Source: Mesorhizobium hawassense (GTDB taxonomy: Bacteria; Pseudomonadota; Alphaproteobacteria; Rhizobiales; Rhizobiaceae). Taken from it: a stretch of DNA of 64,000 bases. The position numbers and the translations under genes are program-made. Position 1 is the stretch's first letter; each line of letters starts with the position of its first letter. The stretch spans positions 744,001 to 808,000 of the forward strand of contig NZ_QMBP01000001.1 of NCBI RefSeq assembly GCF_003289945.1. Reading direction: 5' to 3'. This document shows positions 40,782 to 50,535 of this stretch, piece after piece. Under the pieces are notes generated by a model that made no database searches, was not told the origin of the DNA, and saw only the letters and a program-made list of their open reading frames with translations.

Positions 40782-42238
40782 GGCGCCGCCACGTCCCCCG
40801 TCTCGACATAGACCGCCTTCAGCTGCGAATAGAGCGCCAGCGCGGCAAGTGAATTCTCGCGGCCGATGCCGGATTGCTTGACGCCGCCGAAGGGCATTTC
40901 CACCGGCGTGAGATTATAGGCGTTGATCCAGCAGGTGCCGGCCTGCAACTCGGCGATGACGCGGTGCGCGCGCGGCAGGTCGCGCGTGAACACGCCGGCG
41001 GCAAGGCCGAACTCGGTGTCATTGGCGCGCTCGATCACCTCGTCCTCGCCGTCGAATTTCAAGACGCTCATCACCGGGCCGAAAATCTCTTCGCGTGCGA
41101 TCCGCATGTTGTCGGTCACGCCGGTGAAGACGGTCGGCTCTATGAAGCAGCCCCCATCGAAGCCCTGCAATGACGGCACGTGGCCGCCGCAGGCGAGCTG
41201 AGCGCCATCCTGCTTGCCGGCTTCGATGTAGGAGACGACCTTGTCCTGCTGCGCCTTGTTGACCAGCGGCCCCATCTGCGTCTCAGGATCGAGCGGGTCG
41301 CCGATGCGGATCTTCTTGGTGCGCTCGACCAGCCGCTCGACGAAGCGGTCATGCAGGCCTGCCTGCACGAAGACGCGCGTGCCGTTGGAGCAGATCTGGC
41401 CGGAGGAGTAAAAATTGCCGAGCATGGCGCCGCCGATGGCGTTCTCGAGATCGGCGTCGTCGAAGACGATCAGCGGCGACTTGCCGCCGAGCTCCATCGT
41501 CGCGTGCTTCATCTTCGAGCCGGCAAGCGACAGGACCTTGCGGCCGGTCGGCACCGAGCCGGTCACCGAAACCTTGGCCACGACATCATGGCCGACGAGA
41601 CCGGCGCCGACATCGCCATAACCCTGCACGACGTTGAACAGCCCGTCGGGCAGGCCGGCTTCCGAGTAGATCTCGGCCAGCGCCAGCGCCGACAGCGGCG
41701 TGTTCTCCGAAGGCTTGAACACCATGGCGTTGCCCATGGCCAAAGCCGGAGCCGATTTCCAGCCGGCGATCTGGATCGGATAGTTCCAGGCACCGATGCC
41801 GACGCAGACGCCAAGCGGCTCGCGCCTTGTGTAGGCGAACGGTCCGCCGAGATCGATCATCTCGCCGTTGAAGGTGGCCACTGCGCCGGCGAAATATTCG
41901 AGGCAATCAGCGGCCGAAGGCGCATCCGCCACCAGCGTCTCCTGGATGGCCTTGCCGGTGTCCAGCGTCTCGATCCGCGCCAGATCGGCATTGCGCGCAC
42001 GCAGAATGTCGGCGGCGCGGCGCAGGATGCGGCCGCGCTCGACGGGCTTTATGCACGCCCAGGCCGGCTGCGCCGCGCGTGCCGCCTCGATCGCCAACTC
42101 CAGCACATTCGGCGTCGCCGAATGCAGCGTGGCGATTGTCTCTCCCGTTGCCGGATAGATCACCGGCAGTGGTGCGCCGCCCTCATCCTCGATATAGCGG
42201 CCGTTGACATAGTGCGAGGCCGTTGGCTGGGCGCGCAT
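40775..42238 (-). CDS. betB: Betaine-aldehyde dehydrogenase
   Basis: A 487-residue aldehyde dehydrogenase, exactly the usual BetB length. It oxidises betaine aldehyde to glycine betaine with NAD. The cofactor and active-site segments are [20 protein letters not shown] (general base Glu) and [13 protein letters not shown] (nucleophilic Cys). The C-terminal [23 protein letters not shown] block is typical for betaine-aldehyde dehydrogenases. ATG 42238 is chosen because GGAG lies six bases upstream; an in-frame ATG at 42250 would bury that site. It is the last gene of the leftward bet operon, 53 bases after betA. Confidence 0.93.
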   Translation of the reverse strand: MRAQPTASHYVNGRYIEDEGGAPLPVIYPATGETIATLHSATPNVLELAIEAARAAQPAWACIKPVERGRILRRAADILRARNADLARIETLDTGKAIQETLVADAPSAADCLEYFAGAVATFNGEMIDLGGPFAYTRREPLGVCVGIGAWNYPIQIAGWKSAPALAMGNAMVFKPSENTPLSALALAEIYSEAGLPDGLFNVVQGYGDVGAGLVGHDVVAKVSVTGSVPTGRKVLSLAGSKMKHATMELGGKSPLIVFDDADLENAIGGAMLGNFYSSGQICSNGTRVFVQAGLHDRFVERLVERTKKIRIGDPLDPETQMGPLVNKAQQDKVVSYIEAGKQDGAQLACGGHVPSLQGFDGGCFIEPTVFTGVTDNMRIAREEIFGPVMSVLKFDGEDEVIERANDTEFGLAAGVFTRDLPRAHRVIAELQAGTCWINAYNLTPVEMPFGGVKQSGIGRENSLAALALYSQLKAVYVETGDVAAPY

Positions 42239-42291
42239 GCTGTTCTCCATTGATGGTCGCTGGGCGGGGAGGGCGCCCGCGCGACAATGCC

Positions 42292-43944
42292 CTATCGGTC
42301 CGCCACCTGCCAGCGCGGATTGATCCAGGGTTCCTGGTTGGACGGCGCCAGCGGCGTGCGGCCGAGAATGTGGTCGGACGCCTTCTCGCCGGTCATGATC
42401 GAGGGCGCGTTGAGATTGCCGTTGGTCACCCGCGGGAAGATCGAGGAATCGGCGACGCGTAGCCCCTCGACGCCGATCACCCGGCACTCCGGATCGACGA
42501 CGGCGGTCAAATCGTCGGCGCGTCCCATCCTGCAGGTGCCGCAGGGATGGTAGGCGCTCTCGGCATGGTCGCGGATGAAGGCGTCGAGCTCGTCGTCCGA
42601 CCGCACGTGACTGCCCGGCGAAATCTCCTTGCCTCGAAAACCATCGAAGGCCTTCTGGCCAAAGATCTCGCGCGTCAGCCGGATGCAATGGCGAAACTCG
42701 CTCCAGTCGTCCGGATGCGACATGTAGTTGAAGCGGATCACCGGCTTGGCGCGGGCGTCGGGCGAGCGCAGCGTCACCGAGCCCCTCGACTTCGAGCGCA
42801 TCGGCCCGACATGCGCCTGGAAACCATGCGACTTCGCCGCCGCCTTGCCGTCATAGCGCACCGCCGCCGGGATGAAGTGGTATTGGATATCGGGATAGTC
42901 GACGCCGGCAGCAGAGCGCACGAAGGCCGCCGCCTCGAAATGGTTGGTGGCGCCCAGCCCGGTCTTGAAGAACAACCACTGCGCGCCGATCATTGCCTTG
43001 GAGAAAGGGTTGAGCACGGAATTCAACGTGATCGGCTTGGTCGCTTCCTGCTGGATGTAGAGCTCCAGATGGTCCTGCAGATTGGCGCCGACGCCCGGGC
43101 GGTCGGCGACCACCTGAATACCGTTTTCCTGAAGATGCGCGCCTGGGCCGATGCCGGACAGCATGAGGATCTTGGGCGAATTGATCGAGGATGCCGCGAC
43201 GATCACCTCGCGCCGCGCCTTAACGACCTGAATCTTTTTGTTAGCTTCGATCTCGACGCCGATGGCGCGTTGATTCTCGATGACCACGCGGCGGGCGAAA
43301 CCCTTGACCAGGCTAACATTTCCGCGCTTCAGAGCCGGCTTAAGATAGGCATTCGCCGCCGACCAGCGGCGGCCGCCCAGAATGGTCTGCTCCATCGGCC
43401 CGAAACCCTCCTGCTTCGAGCCGTTATAGTCGTCGGTGAGCTCGAACCCGGCCTGACGGCCGGCCTCGACGAAGGCGCCGTAGAGCGGGTTTTTGCGTGG
43501 ACCGCGCTGCACGTGCAGCGGGCCGCTTTTGCCCCGCCAGCCGTCTTCGCCGCCGTCGGAATCCTCCATGCGCTTGAAGTAGGGCAGCACGTCGGCGAAA
43601 GCCCATCCGGTCGCGCCCTGTTCGGCCCAGTGGTCGAAGTCATGCGCATGACCGCGCACATAGACCATGCCGTTGATCGAGGACGAGCCGCCGATCACCT
43701 TGCCGCGCGGCGTCGCCAGCACGCGGCCGCCGAGATGCGGCTCCGGCTCGCTGGCAAAGCCCCAGTCGTAAAGGCTCATGTTGAGCGGGATCGACAGCGC
43801 CGACGGCATCTGGATCAGCGGCCCGATGTCGGTGCCGCCGAACTCGATGACGATCACCGAATGCTTGCCGTCCTCTGACAGCCTGTAGGCCATGGCCGAA
43901 CCGGCGGAGCCGGAACCGATGATGACGAAATCCGCTTCAAGCAT
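42292..43944 (-). CDS. betA: Choline dehydrogenase
   Basis: A 550-residue GMC-family flavoprotein oxidising choline to betaine aldehyde at the inner membrane. The FAD-binding motif [18 protein letters not shown] is at the N-terminus. GMC signature 1 includes [20 protein letters not shown] and signature 2 includes [17 protein letters not shown]. The active-site His of [10 protein letters not shown] and the C-terminal [20 protein letters not shown] complete the family set. The ATG lies three bases after the PLP-enzyme stop, within a 17-base tandem duplication. Confidence 0.94.
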   Translation of the reverse strand: MLEADFVIIGSGSAGSAMAYRLSEDGKHSVIVIEFGGTDIGPLIQMPSALSIPLNMSLYDWGFASEPEPHLGGRVLATPRGKVIGGSSSINGMVYVRGHAHDFDHWAEQGATGWAFADVLPYFKRMEDSDGGEDGWRGKSGPLHVQRGPRKNPLYGAFVEAGRQAGFELTDDYNGSKQEGFGPMEQTILGGRRWSAANAYLKPALKRGNVSLVKGFARRVVIENQRAIGVEIEANKKIQVVKARREVIVAASSINSPKILMLSGIGPGAHLQENGIQVVADRPGVGANLQDHLELYIQQEATKPITLNSVLNPFSKAMIGAQWLFFKTGLGATNHFEAAAFVRSAAGVDYPDIQYHFIPAAVRYDGKAAAKSHGFQAHVGPMRSKSRGSVTLRSPDARAKPVIRFNYMSHPDDWSEFRHCIRLTREIFGQKAFDGFRGKEISPGSHVRSDDELDAFIRDHAESAYHPCGTCRMGRADDLTAVVDPECRVIGVEGLRVADSSIFPRVTNGNLNAPSIMTGEKASDHILGRTPLAPSNQEPWINPRWQVADR

Positions 43945-43973
43945 CGTTCATATGCGCCCATCGTTCATATGCG
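43942..43973. repeat. 17-base tandem duplication at a gene junction
   Basis: CATCGTTCATATGCG occurs at 43942-43956 and again at 43959-43973, a 17-base period. It covers the last codons of the PLP enzyme and the betA start codon. Without the extra copy, the PLP-enzyme stop would overlap betA; with it, the protein ends HMNDGRI and the genes are three bases apart. Confidence 0.8.
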
Positions 43974-44955
43974 AGATGAAATCGGCGAGCGAGACATTGC
44001 CGCCGGTAGCCACAACCAGGACGGTCTTGCCCGCCACATCCACCTTGCCGCCGAGCAGCGCCGCCAGCGACGCTGCGCCCGAGGGCTCCAGCACCAGTTT
44101 CATCCGCTCGAAGGCGATCTTCATCGCACGCCGCACCGATTGATCGTCGACGGTGACGCCGCGCACGCCGGCGGCACTCACCGCCGCGAACGGCGCCTCG
44201 CCGGGTTTGCGCGCCATCAGCCCGTCGCAGATCGATTTCGGGCCGATCGGCATCGTTTCGATCGCGCCATGCGCCAATGACGAGCCCATGCCGTTGAAAC
44301 CCTCGGGTTCGACGGCGATGATCTCGGTCTTCGGCGACAGATAGTGGAAGGCGAGCGAGACGCCGCCGATCAGCCCGCCGCCACCGACCGAACAGAAGAC
44401 GAGATCGGCGTGAACCTTCTTCGCCGCCAATTGATCGAGCGCTTCCAGCCCGGCGCCGGCCTGGCCGGCGACGATCTCGGGATCGTCAAAAGGATGGAGA
44501 AGCGTGAGATGCTCGGTCTCGGCGATCTCGCGCGCCTTGGCGGCCGCGACTTCCTCGCGGGCGCGGTCGCCATGATCGGTCAGCACGACGCGCGCGCCGT
44601 AGCCGGCGGTGGCATCCCGCTTGGCGGCGGGCGCATCGATCGGCATGACGATGGTGACGGGAATGCCGAGCGCCTGGCCCGCCGCCGCCAGCCCTTGCGC
44701 GAAATTGCCGGAGGAATAGGCGACGACGCCCTTCTTCGCAGCATCCGCCGACAACTGCTTCAGCCGCCAATAGGCGCCGCGCACCTTGAAGGAGCCCGCC
44801 CATTGCAACGACTCCGGTTTGACGAAGACGCGCGCCGCGCCCATCTCCCTGGCAAGCGCTGCCGACTCCAGCAGCGGCGTCTCCTGCGTGGCCGCCGAGG
44901 TGACGGCATAGGCGTGCTTCAGATGATCGAGGGTTGGGACGAGAACGTCTGCCAT
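43948..44955 (-). CDS. PLP-dependent threonine/serine dehydratase-like enzyme
   Basis: A 335-residue fold type II PLP enzyme with the Schiff-base lysine K57 in GSFKVRGA and the phosphate-binding glycine loop SVGGGGLIGG. It matches the catalytic domain of threonine dehydratase/serine racemase and lacks a regulatory ACT domain, so it belongs to the catabolic or racemase branch. Two consecutive ATGs (44958 and 44955) overlap the betC stop; the second has better spacing from GAGAGG. Inside the bet operon, a role in degrading serine produced from glycine betaine is plausible but inferred. Hydroxy-aspartate, threonine or 3-hydroxy acids are other options. Confidence 0.85.
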   Translation of the reverse strand: MADVLVPTLDHLKHAYAVTSAATQETPLLESAALAREMGAARVFVKPESLQWAGSFKVRGAYWRLKQLSADAAKKGVVAYSSGNFAQGLAAAGQALGIPVTIVMPIDAPAAKRDATAGYGARVVLTDHGDRAREEVAAAKAREIAETEHLTLLHPFDDPEIVAGQAGAGLEALDQLAAKKVHADLVFCSVGGGGLIGGVSLAFHYLSPKTEIIAVEPEGFNGMGSSLAHGAIETMPIGPKSICDGLMARKPGEAPFAAVSAAGVRGVTVDDQSVRRAMKIAFERMKLVLEPSGAASLAALLGGKVDVAGKTVLVVATGGNVSLADFISHMNDGRI

Positions 44956-46484
44956 CATTCGCCTCTCGGATACCGTTTGCTCTCTTCGAGATTGTCGAGG
45001 TTCATGTGATTGCGCATGTAGCGCTCCGACGCCTTCTGCAGCGGCTGGAAATCCCAGGGATAGTAGGCGCCGTTGCGCAGTGCCGGATAGACGACCCAGC
45101 GGCGCGCCTGGCTTTCGCGCACGGCGGCGTCGAAACCGGCCATATCCCAGCGGGCGCGGACCTTTTCCATGAACGCCGCCACCAGGGCCGCATTCGCCGG
45201 ATATTCAGCCAGATTGTCGCGCTCGAGCGGATCGGCTTCGCAATCGAAGAGCTGCGGCGGGTCGAGCTCGCAATGGACGAACTTGTATTTGCCGTCGCGG
45301 ACGGCGACCAGCGGTGCGTATGACCCTTCGGCGGCATACTCGATCAACACCGGCGCCGTGCGCGCCTTGCCGTCGAGCAGCGGCAGCAGCGACTGGCCAT
45401 CGGTCCAAGGCGCGATTTCAGCGATGTCGATGCCGGCGAGGTCGCAGAGCGTCGGCGTCACGTCGAGATTGGAAACCGGCGCCTTGATCAGCCCTGCCGG
45501 CACGCCCTTGCCGGCGATCATCAGCGGCACGCGCGCCGAGCCCTCGAAGAAGCTCATCTTGAACCACAGGCCGCGCTCGCCCAGCATGTCGCCGTGATCC
45601 GAGCAGAACAGGATGGTGGTGTCGTCGAGCATGCGGGCGCGCTTGAGAACGTCCAGGAGCTCGCCGAGCTTGTCGTCGACATACGAAATGTTGGCGAAAT
45701 AGCCGCGCCGCGAACGGCGCACCTGCTCAGGCGTAATCTCGAAGGATTGATAGTCGCTGGCGCGGTAGAGCCGCTGCGAATGCGTGTCCTGCCGGTCATG
45801 CGGAATGAACGGTGTTTCAGGATCGAGCGCCTGGCAGTTCTCGTACAGATCCCAGTACTGCTTGCGCGCGACATAGGGATCATGTGGATGCGACAGCGAA
45901 ACGGTCAGGCACCACGGCCGGCGGCCAGCATCGTCCTGTTCGCGCGACAGCTGGTAGAGTTTCTGCGAGGCGAGGAACACGACCTCGTCGTCATATTCCA
46001 TCTGGTTGGTGGTTTCAGCGATGCCGGCTCCGGTCACCGAGCCCATATTGTGATACCACCAGTCGATGCGTTCGCCAGGCTTGCGGTAGTCCGGCGTCCA
46101 GCCGAAATCAGCCGGGTAGATGTCCGTGGTGAGCCGCTCCTCGAAGCCGTGCAACTGGTCTGGCCCGACGAAATGCATCTTGCCGGACAGGCAGGTGTAG
46201 TAGCCGGCGGCGCGCAGATGATGCGCGAAGGTCGGGATCGAGGAGGTGAACTCGGCTGCGTTGTCGTAGACGCCGGTTCGAGACGGCAACTGGCCGCTCA
46301 TGAAGGAGGCCCGGCCGGGCGCGCAAAGCGGCGAGGCGGTATAGTTGTTGGCAAAGCGCGCCGAGCGGGCGGCCAGCGCCTTCAGATGCGGCACATGCAG
46401 GAAGTCGGCCGGTCCATCGGGGAACAGGGTGCCGTTGAGCTGATCGACCATGACGATCAGGAAATTGGGTCGCCGGGTGATCAA
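44955..46484 (-). CDS. betC: Choline sulfatase
   Basis: A 509-residue type I sulfatase that frees choline from choline-O-sulfate. The formylglycine motif is [11 protein letters not shown] with C54, the same position as in the known rhizobial BetC. Metal ligands are visible in [12 protein letters not shown] and in [13 protein letters not shown]. The typical BetC C-terminus ([12 protein letters not shown]) is present. The start is a TTG at 46484 that overlaps the betI stop as TTGA, with GGAG six bases upstream, so translation is coupled to betI. The enzyme needs a formylglycine-generating or anaerobic maturase encoded elsewhere. Confidence 0.93.
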   Translation of the reverse strand: MITRRPNFLIVMVDQLNGTLFPDGPADFLHVPHLKALAARSARFANNYTASPLCAPGRASFMSGQLPSRTGVYDNAAEFTSSIPTFAHHLRAAGYYTCLSGKMHFVGPDQLHGFEERLTTDIYPADFGWTPDYRKPGERIDWWYHNMGSVTGAGIAETTNQMEYDDEVVFLASQKLYQLSREQDDAGRRPWCLTVSLSHPHDPYVARKQYWDLYENCQALDPETPFIPHDRQDTHSQRLYRASDYQSFEITPEQVRRSRRGYFANISYVDDKLGELLDVLKRARMLDDTTILFCSDHGDMLGERGLWFKMSFFEGSARVPLMIAGKGVPAGLIKAPVSNLDVTPTLCDLAGIDIAEIAPWTDGQSLLPLLDGKARTAPVLIEYAAEGSYAPLVAVRDGKYKFVHCELDPPQLFDCEADPLERDNLAEYPANAALVAAFMEKVRARWDMAGFDAAVRESQARRWVVYPALRNGAYYPWDFQPLQKASERYMRNHMNLDNLEESKRYPRGE

Positions 46485-47071
46485 GGCAGGCTCCGTCCAT
46501 TGAGCTTGGTTTCGAGATAGTCCTCGACGAGCGCGATCGCGGTCTGTGCGTCGGGTACGCCATCCTTCAGCGCACGCCTGATGTAGAGCCCGTCGATCAG
46601 CGCCGCGGTCGCTTCCGCCACTCGATCCGCCTCGGCCCTTGGCAGTATGCCGGTCAGCCCGCTCATCAGGTTCGAATGCAAACGCCGCGCATAGATGCGC
46701 AGCAGCCGCCGCAGCTCAGTCGATTTCTGCGCCTCGACATAGAAGGCGAGCCAGGCGGCGATGATTTGAGGCTGGAACTGATCTTCGGAGAAGCTGACCG
46801 CAACGACGGCCGAGACGCGCTGGCGCGGCGTGACGGTGTGGCCCACCGCGCGTCGCGTGTCGATGTTGAGCTCGGCCAGGATATGCCGCATCGTCGCGAA
46901 CAGCAGCTCGTCCTTGGCGCCGAAATAGTGGTGCGCCAGCGCCGACGACACGCCCGCGCGCCCCGCGATCTCCGACATCGTCACGTCCAGCGATCCGCGC
47001 TCGCCGATCGCAGAGATCGTCGCGCTAATCAGCGCCTTGCGGCGCACTGGCTCCATTCCGATTTTCGGCAT
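46481..47071 (-). CDS. betI: TetR-family repressor of choline/betaine genes
   Basis: A 196-residue TetR protein. The N-terminal helix-turn-helix is [20 protein letters not shown] (BetI type) behind [17 protein letters not shown]. The ligand-binding half ([27 protein letters not shown]) matches BetI. ATG 47071 is selected from the family start [11 protein letters not shown]; the frame runs further upstream without homology. It heads the operon and very likely binds the 32-base palindrome 28 bases upstream, releasing it when choline is present. Confidence 0.92.
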   Translation of the reverse strand: MPKIGMEPVRRKALISATISAIGERGSLDVTMSEIAGRAGVSSALAHHYFGAKDELLFATMRHILAELNIDTRRAVGHTVTPRQRVSAVVAVSFSEDQFQPQIIAAWLAFYVEAQKSTELRRLLRIYARRLHSNLMSGLTGILPRAEADRVAEATAALIDGLYIRRALKDGVPDAQTAIALVEDYLETKLNGRSLP

Positions 47072-47098
47072 TTGGGGATCCGGTTTGGCAGCTAGATT

Positions 47099-47130
47099 AT
47101 TTTTTATTGACGGATCAATCAATAAAAAAT
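47099..47130. promoter_or_regulatory. Candidate BetI operator
   Basis: ATTTTTTATTGA at 47099-47110 is repeated perfectly inverted as TCAATAAAAAAT at 47119-47130, with an 8-base spacer that itself contains TCAA. It is an AT-rich island directly upstream of betI. A perfect 12-base inverted repeat at this position is what a TetR-family autorepressor needs. Binding by BetI is inferred. Confidence 0.7.
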
Positions 47131-47299
47131 CCGACCTCGGATCAACCGATCGTGTCGTTCTGGCCCATCGCGGACATCTGGAAAACGGTTCACTATTGAA
47201 CAATATTGAATCACGTGCCGCGCGCGATCATGGTAGCGTGTGTTGAGGTTCAGGTCAGCCCGCGCCGAGAGTGGCGATTTTTCGAGTACCGGAGCGGAG

Positions 47300-47313
47300 C
47301 GTACTTAAGTACG
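47300..47313. repeat. Perfect palindrome within a larger dyad upstream of the thiolase
   Basis: CGTACTTAAGTACG is a perfect 14-base palindrome. It sits in a larger imperfect dyad from about 47274 to 47338, with CGATTT matching AAATCG and ACCGGAGC roughly matching GCACCGG. The region lies between betI and the thiolase gene. The form suggests a small dispersed palindromic repeat or a regulatory site; neither can be settled from one copy. Confidence 0.55.
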
Positions 47314-47404
47314 TGAGCACCGGAAGCGCAGGAAATCGTCATTCGCAGGCCGGCATCACCTGAAGATCAACATACGCTGGGCTCGGCGGCAAATGGAGGC
47401 TGTT

Positions 47405-48571
47405 ATGACTGCATGCATCGTCGGCTGGGCGCATTCGCGCTTCGGCAAACTCGAAGGCGAGACGCTGGAGGGGCTGATCACCAAGGTCGCCGTCGAGGCG
47501 CTCGATCATGCCGGCATCGGCCCGGACGATGTCGACGAGATCGTGCTCGGCCATTTCAACGCCGGCTTCTCGCCGCAGGATTTCACCGCGAGCCTTGTGC
47601 TGCAGGCCGACGACCGGCTCCGCTTCAAGCCGGCGACGCGCGTCGAGAATGCCTGCGCCACCGGCTCGGCCGCCGTCCGCCAAGGCATCCGCGCCATCGA
47701 CGCCAACGCCGCCCGCGTCGTGCTGGTGGTCGGCGCCGAGCAGATGACGACCACGCCCGGGCCCGAGATCGGCAAGAACCTGCTCAAGGCTTCCTATCTG
47801 CCGGAGGACGGCGAGACGCCGGCCGGCTTCGCCGGCGTCTTCGGCAAGATCGCACAAGCCTATTTCCAGCGTTATGGCGACCAGTCGGACGCGCTCGCCA
47901 TGATCGCCGCCAAGAACCATAAAAACGGCGTCGACAATCCCTATGCGCAGATGCGCAAGGATTTCGGCTACGAATTCTGCCGCCAGGAAAGCGAGAAGAA
48001 CCCGTTCGTCGCCGGTCCCCTGAAGCGCACCGATTGCTCGCTTGTGTCGGATGGCGCGGCGGCCCTTGTGCTCACCGACACCGCGACGGCGCTGAGGATG
48101 CGCCGCGCCGTGACCTTCCGCGCCAACGAGCATGTCCAGGATTTTCTGCCGATGTCGAAGCGCGACATCCTCTCCTTCGAGGGCTGCGAGCGTGCCTGGG
48201 AGCAGGCGCTGAAGAAGGCCGGCGTGACGCTCGACGACCTTTCCTTCGTCGAGACGCATGACTGCTTCACCATTGCCGAATTGATCGAATACGAGGCGAT
48301 GGGGCTGGCCAAGCCCGGCGAGGGCGCCAAGCTGGCGCTGGACGGCACCACGGCCAGGGATGGCCGCCTGCCGGTCAATCCATCCGGCGGCCTGAAGGCC
48401 AAGGGCCACCCGATCGGCGCCACCGGCGTTTCGATGCATGTGCTGACCGCCATGCAGCTGACCGGCGAGGCGGGCGGCATCCAGGTGCCGGGCGCGAAAC
48501 TCGGCGGCATCTTCAACATGGGCGGTGCTGCCGTCGCCAACTACGTTTCCATTCTCGACCGCATCAGGTAG
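47405..48571 (+). CDS. Thiolase-fold acyltransferase of the SCP2 type
   Basis: A 388-residue thiolase-family enzyme. The nucleophilic C84 sits in VENACATGSAAV. The second half has ETHDCFTIAE where classical thiolases have NEAF, and GHPIGATG near the C-terminus without the CxG cysteine motif. These features mark the SCP2-thiolase/lipid-transfer branch, used in acyl-CoA or sterol side-chain breakdown and in some acetyltransfer reactions, rather than PhaA/AtoB. ATG 47405 is chosen because GGAGG is five bases upstream. It is followed 51 bases later by the asparaginase. The substrate is unknown. Confidence 0.85.
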   Translation: MTACIVGWAHSRFGKLEGETLEGLITKVAVEALDHAGIGPDDVDEIVLGHFNAGFSPQDFTASLVLQADDRLRFKPATRVENACATGSAAVRQGIRAIDANAARVVLVVGAEQMTTTPGPEIGKNLLKASYLPEDGETPAGFAGVFGKIAQAYFQRYGDQSDALAMIAAKNHKNGVDNPYAQMRKDFGYEFCRQESEKNPFVAGPLKRTDCSLVSDGAAALVLTDTATALRMRRAVTFRANEHVQDFLPMSKRDILSFEGCERAWEQALKKAGVTLDDLSFVETHDCFTIAELIEYEAMGLAKPGEGAKLALDGTTARDGRLPVNPSGGLKAKGHPIGATGVSMHVLTAMQLTGEAGGIQVPGAKLGGIFNMGGAAVANYVSILDRIR

Positions 48572-48622
48572 AAGCGGCCCGCGTAAAGCCGCGCCCTCTG
48601 GGGCGCGCGTGCGGGAGGCAAC

Positions 48623-49627
48623 ATGACAAATCCGGTTCTGGTCGAAGTCACACGCGGTGCGGTGATCGAAAGCGTTCATCGCGGCGCCGTCAGCGTGTTC
48701 GACGCCGACGGCAAGCCGGTCTGGGAGATCGGCGATACGGAGCGCCCGGTGTTCCCGCGCTCGGCCGTGAAAGCGATCCAGGCATTGCCGCTGGTCGAAA
48801 GTGGTGCTGCCGACGCCTACGGCTTTGGCAACCGCGAATTGGCGCTGGCCTGCGCCTCGCATTCCGGAGAGCCGGCGCATGTCGAATTGGCCTCGGCGAT
48901 GCTCGCCAAGGCCGGCCTCGACAAAACCGCGCTGGAATGCGGCGCGCATTGGCCATCGAACCATGCCGCCGAGATCGCGCTTGCCCGCGCAGGCGGCGCA
49001 CCGAACGCGCTTCACAACAACTGCTCCGGCAAGCATTCCGGCTTCGTTTGCACCTGCGTGCATGCCGGCATCGCGCACGCCGGCTATGTCAAGTCAGGTC
49101 ATGCGCAGCAGGAGATGGTGCGCGACGCCATGCAAGCCGTGACGGGCGCGGCGCACGGCGTCGACAATAGCGGCATCGACGGCTGCTCGATCCCGACCTA
49201 TGCCGTGCCGTTAAAAAGCTTTGCGCTGGGCTTTGCCCGCATGGCGACGGGCAGGGGCTTTGCGCCCGAACGCGCCAAGGCGGCAAAGCGGTTGCTTTCG
49301 GCCTGCATGGCCGAGCCGTTCCTGGTCGCGGGCACCGGCAAGGCCGATGTCGCGCTGATGCAGGCCGCGCCCGGCCGCATCTTCGTCAAGACCGGCGCCG
49401 AAGGCGTCTATTGCGCGGCACTGCCCGAGCTCGGCCTCGGCATCGCTTTGAAATGCGATGACGGTGCCGCCAGAGGGTCCGAGGTGATGATCGCCGCCGT
49501 GCTGGCAAAGCTGCTGAGCTCGGATGAAGCGGTTGCGGCAAAGCTCAGTGAACTCGCCCATCCCGCAGTTGAAAGCCGCATCGGCGCCAAGGTCGGCTTG
49601 CTGCGGCCGACTGCGGCGCTGAACTAG
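48623..49627 (+). CDS. Class 3 (Rhizobium etli-type) L-asparaginase
   Basis: A 334-residue asparaginase of the rhizobial type, which hydrolyses asparagine to aspartate and ammonia and is unrelated to E. coli AnsA/AnsB. The Ser-Lys pair S47/K50 in FPRSAVKAIQALPLVESG and the zinc-site C134/K137 in NNCSGKHSGFV agree within one residue with the positions known for R. etli ReAV. There is no signal peptide, so it is cytoplasmic. GGGAGG lies before the ATG. It probably forms a short operon with the thiolase; no asparagine transporter is adjacent. Confidence 0.9.
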   Translation: MTNPVLVEVTRGAVIESVHRGAVSVFDADGKPVWEIGDTERPVFPRSAVKAIQALPLVESGAADAYGFGNRELALACASHSGEPAHVELASAMLAKAGLDKTALECGAHWPSNHAAEIALARAGGAPNALHNNCSGKHSGFVCTCVHAGIAHAGYVKSGHAQQEMVRDAMQAVTGAAHGVDNSGIDGCSIPTYAVPLKSFALGFARMATGRGFAPERAKAAKRLLSACMAEPFLVAGTGKADVALMQAAPGRIFVKTGAEGVYCAALPELGLGIALKCDDGAARGSEVMIAAVLAKLLSSDEAVAAKLSELAHPAVESRIGAKVGLLRPTAALN

Positions 49628-49722
49628 CGCGTTCGCCCACTCACGAGCATCTGCCGGGCGGGTAAGCCCAAGACAGAAATTATGTGCTAGCCTCCACCAT
49701 CAACGGACGGCAGGTGCTGACC

Positions 49723-50535
49723 ATGTTGGAAACGGACAAGGTGTTTGCCGGGTCGATCCCGGAAAATTACGATCGCCATATGGTGCCGTTGATTTTCGAG
49801 GCCTATGCCGCGGAGACCGCGCGGCGGGCGGCGTCCTTCTCACCCCTCGCCGTGTTGGAAACCGCCGCCGGCACCGGGGCTGTCACCCGCGACCTGGCAC
49901 CGAAACTCTCGCGCGATGCCAGCTACACCGTAACCGACCTCAACCAGCCGATGCTCGATTATGCGGCTTCGCGCCAGGGTTCCGACAGTCGCATCTCCTG
50001 GCGCCAGGCGGATGCGCTGAAGCTGCCCTTCGACGATGCGGCCTTCGACCTCGTCTGCTGTCAGTTCGGCGCGATGTTCTTTCCCGACCGCTCCGCCGCC
50101 TATCGCGAGGCAAAGCGGGTCCTGAAACCTGGCGGACATTTCCTGTTCAGCGTCTGGGATCGCATCGAGGAGAACATTTTCGCCGACGACGTGACGAATG
50201 CCCTCGCCAGGATCTTTCCGAACGATCCGCCGCGCTTCCTGGCGCGCACGCCGCATGGTTACCACGACAAGGACCTGATCCGCGCCGATCTGTCAGCCGC
50301 CGGTTTCTCCGATCTGGCCATCGACACCAGGGCCGAGCAGAGCCGCGCATCCTCGCCGCGCGTTCCGGCCGTCGCCTATTGTCAGGGGACCCTGCTTCGC
50401 AACGAGATCGAGGCCAGGGAGGCCGGACGGTTGGCATCCGCAACCGACTACGCCGAATCCGTGATCGCCGACAGACATGGCCGGGGCGCGGTTGCCGCCA
50501 AGATCCAGGCGCACATTATCGTGGCCGTGGCCTAG
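49723..50535 (+). CDS. Class I SAM-dependent methyltransferase
   Basis: A 270-residue methyltransferase of the UbiE/Methyltransf_11 type. Motif I is VLETAAGTGAVTRDLA, the acidic loop is TVTDLNQPML, motif II/III is ADALKLPFDDAAFDLVCCQF, and VLKPGGHFLFSVWD follows. The substrate cannot be read from the sequence; small molecule or quinone-like acceptors are common for this fold. The start at ATG 49723 is preferred over a GTG at 49684 by homology, though the ribosome binding site is weak. Its last four bases (CTAG) are shared with the stop of the converging beta-helix gene. Confidence 0.8.
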   Translation: MLETDKVFAGSIPENYDRHMVPLIFEAYAAETARRAASFSPLAVLETAAGTGAVTRDLAPKLSRDASYTVTDLNQPMLDYAASRQGSDSRISWRQADALKLPFDDAAFDLVCCQFGAMFFPDRSAAYREAKRVLKPGGHFLFSVWDRIEENIFADDVTNALARIFPNDPPRFLARTPHGYHDKDLIRADLSAAGFSDLAIDTRAEQSRASSPRVPAVAYCQGTLLRNEIEAREAGRLASATDYAESVIADRHGRGAVAAKIQAHIIVAVA

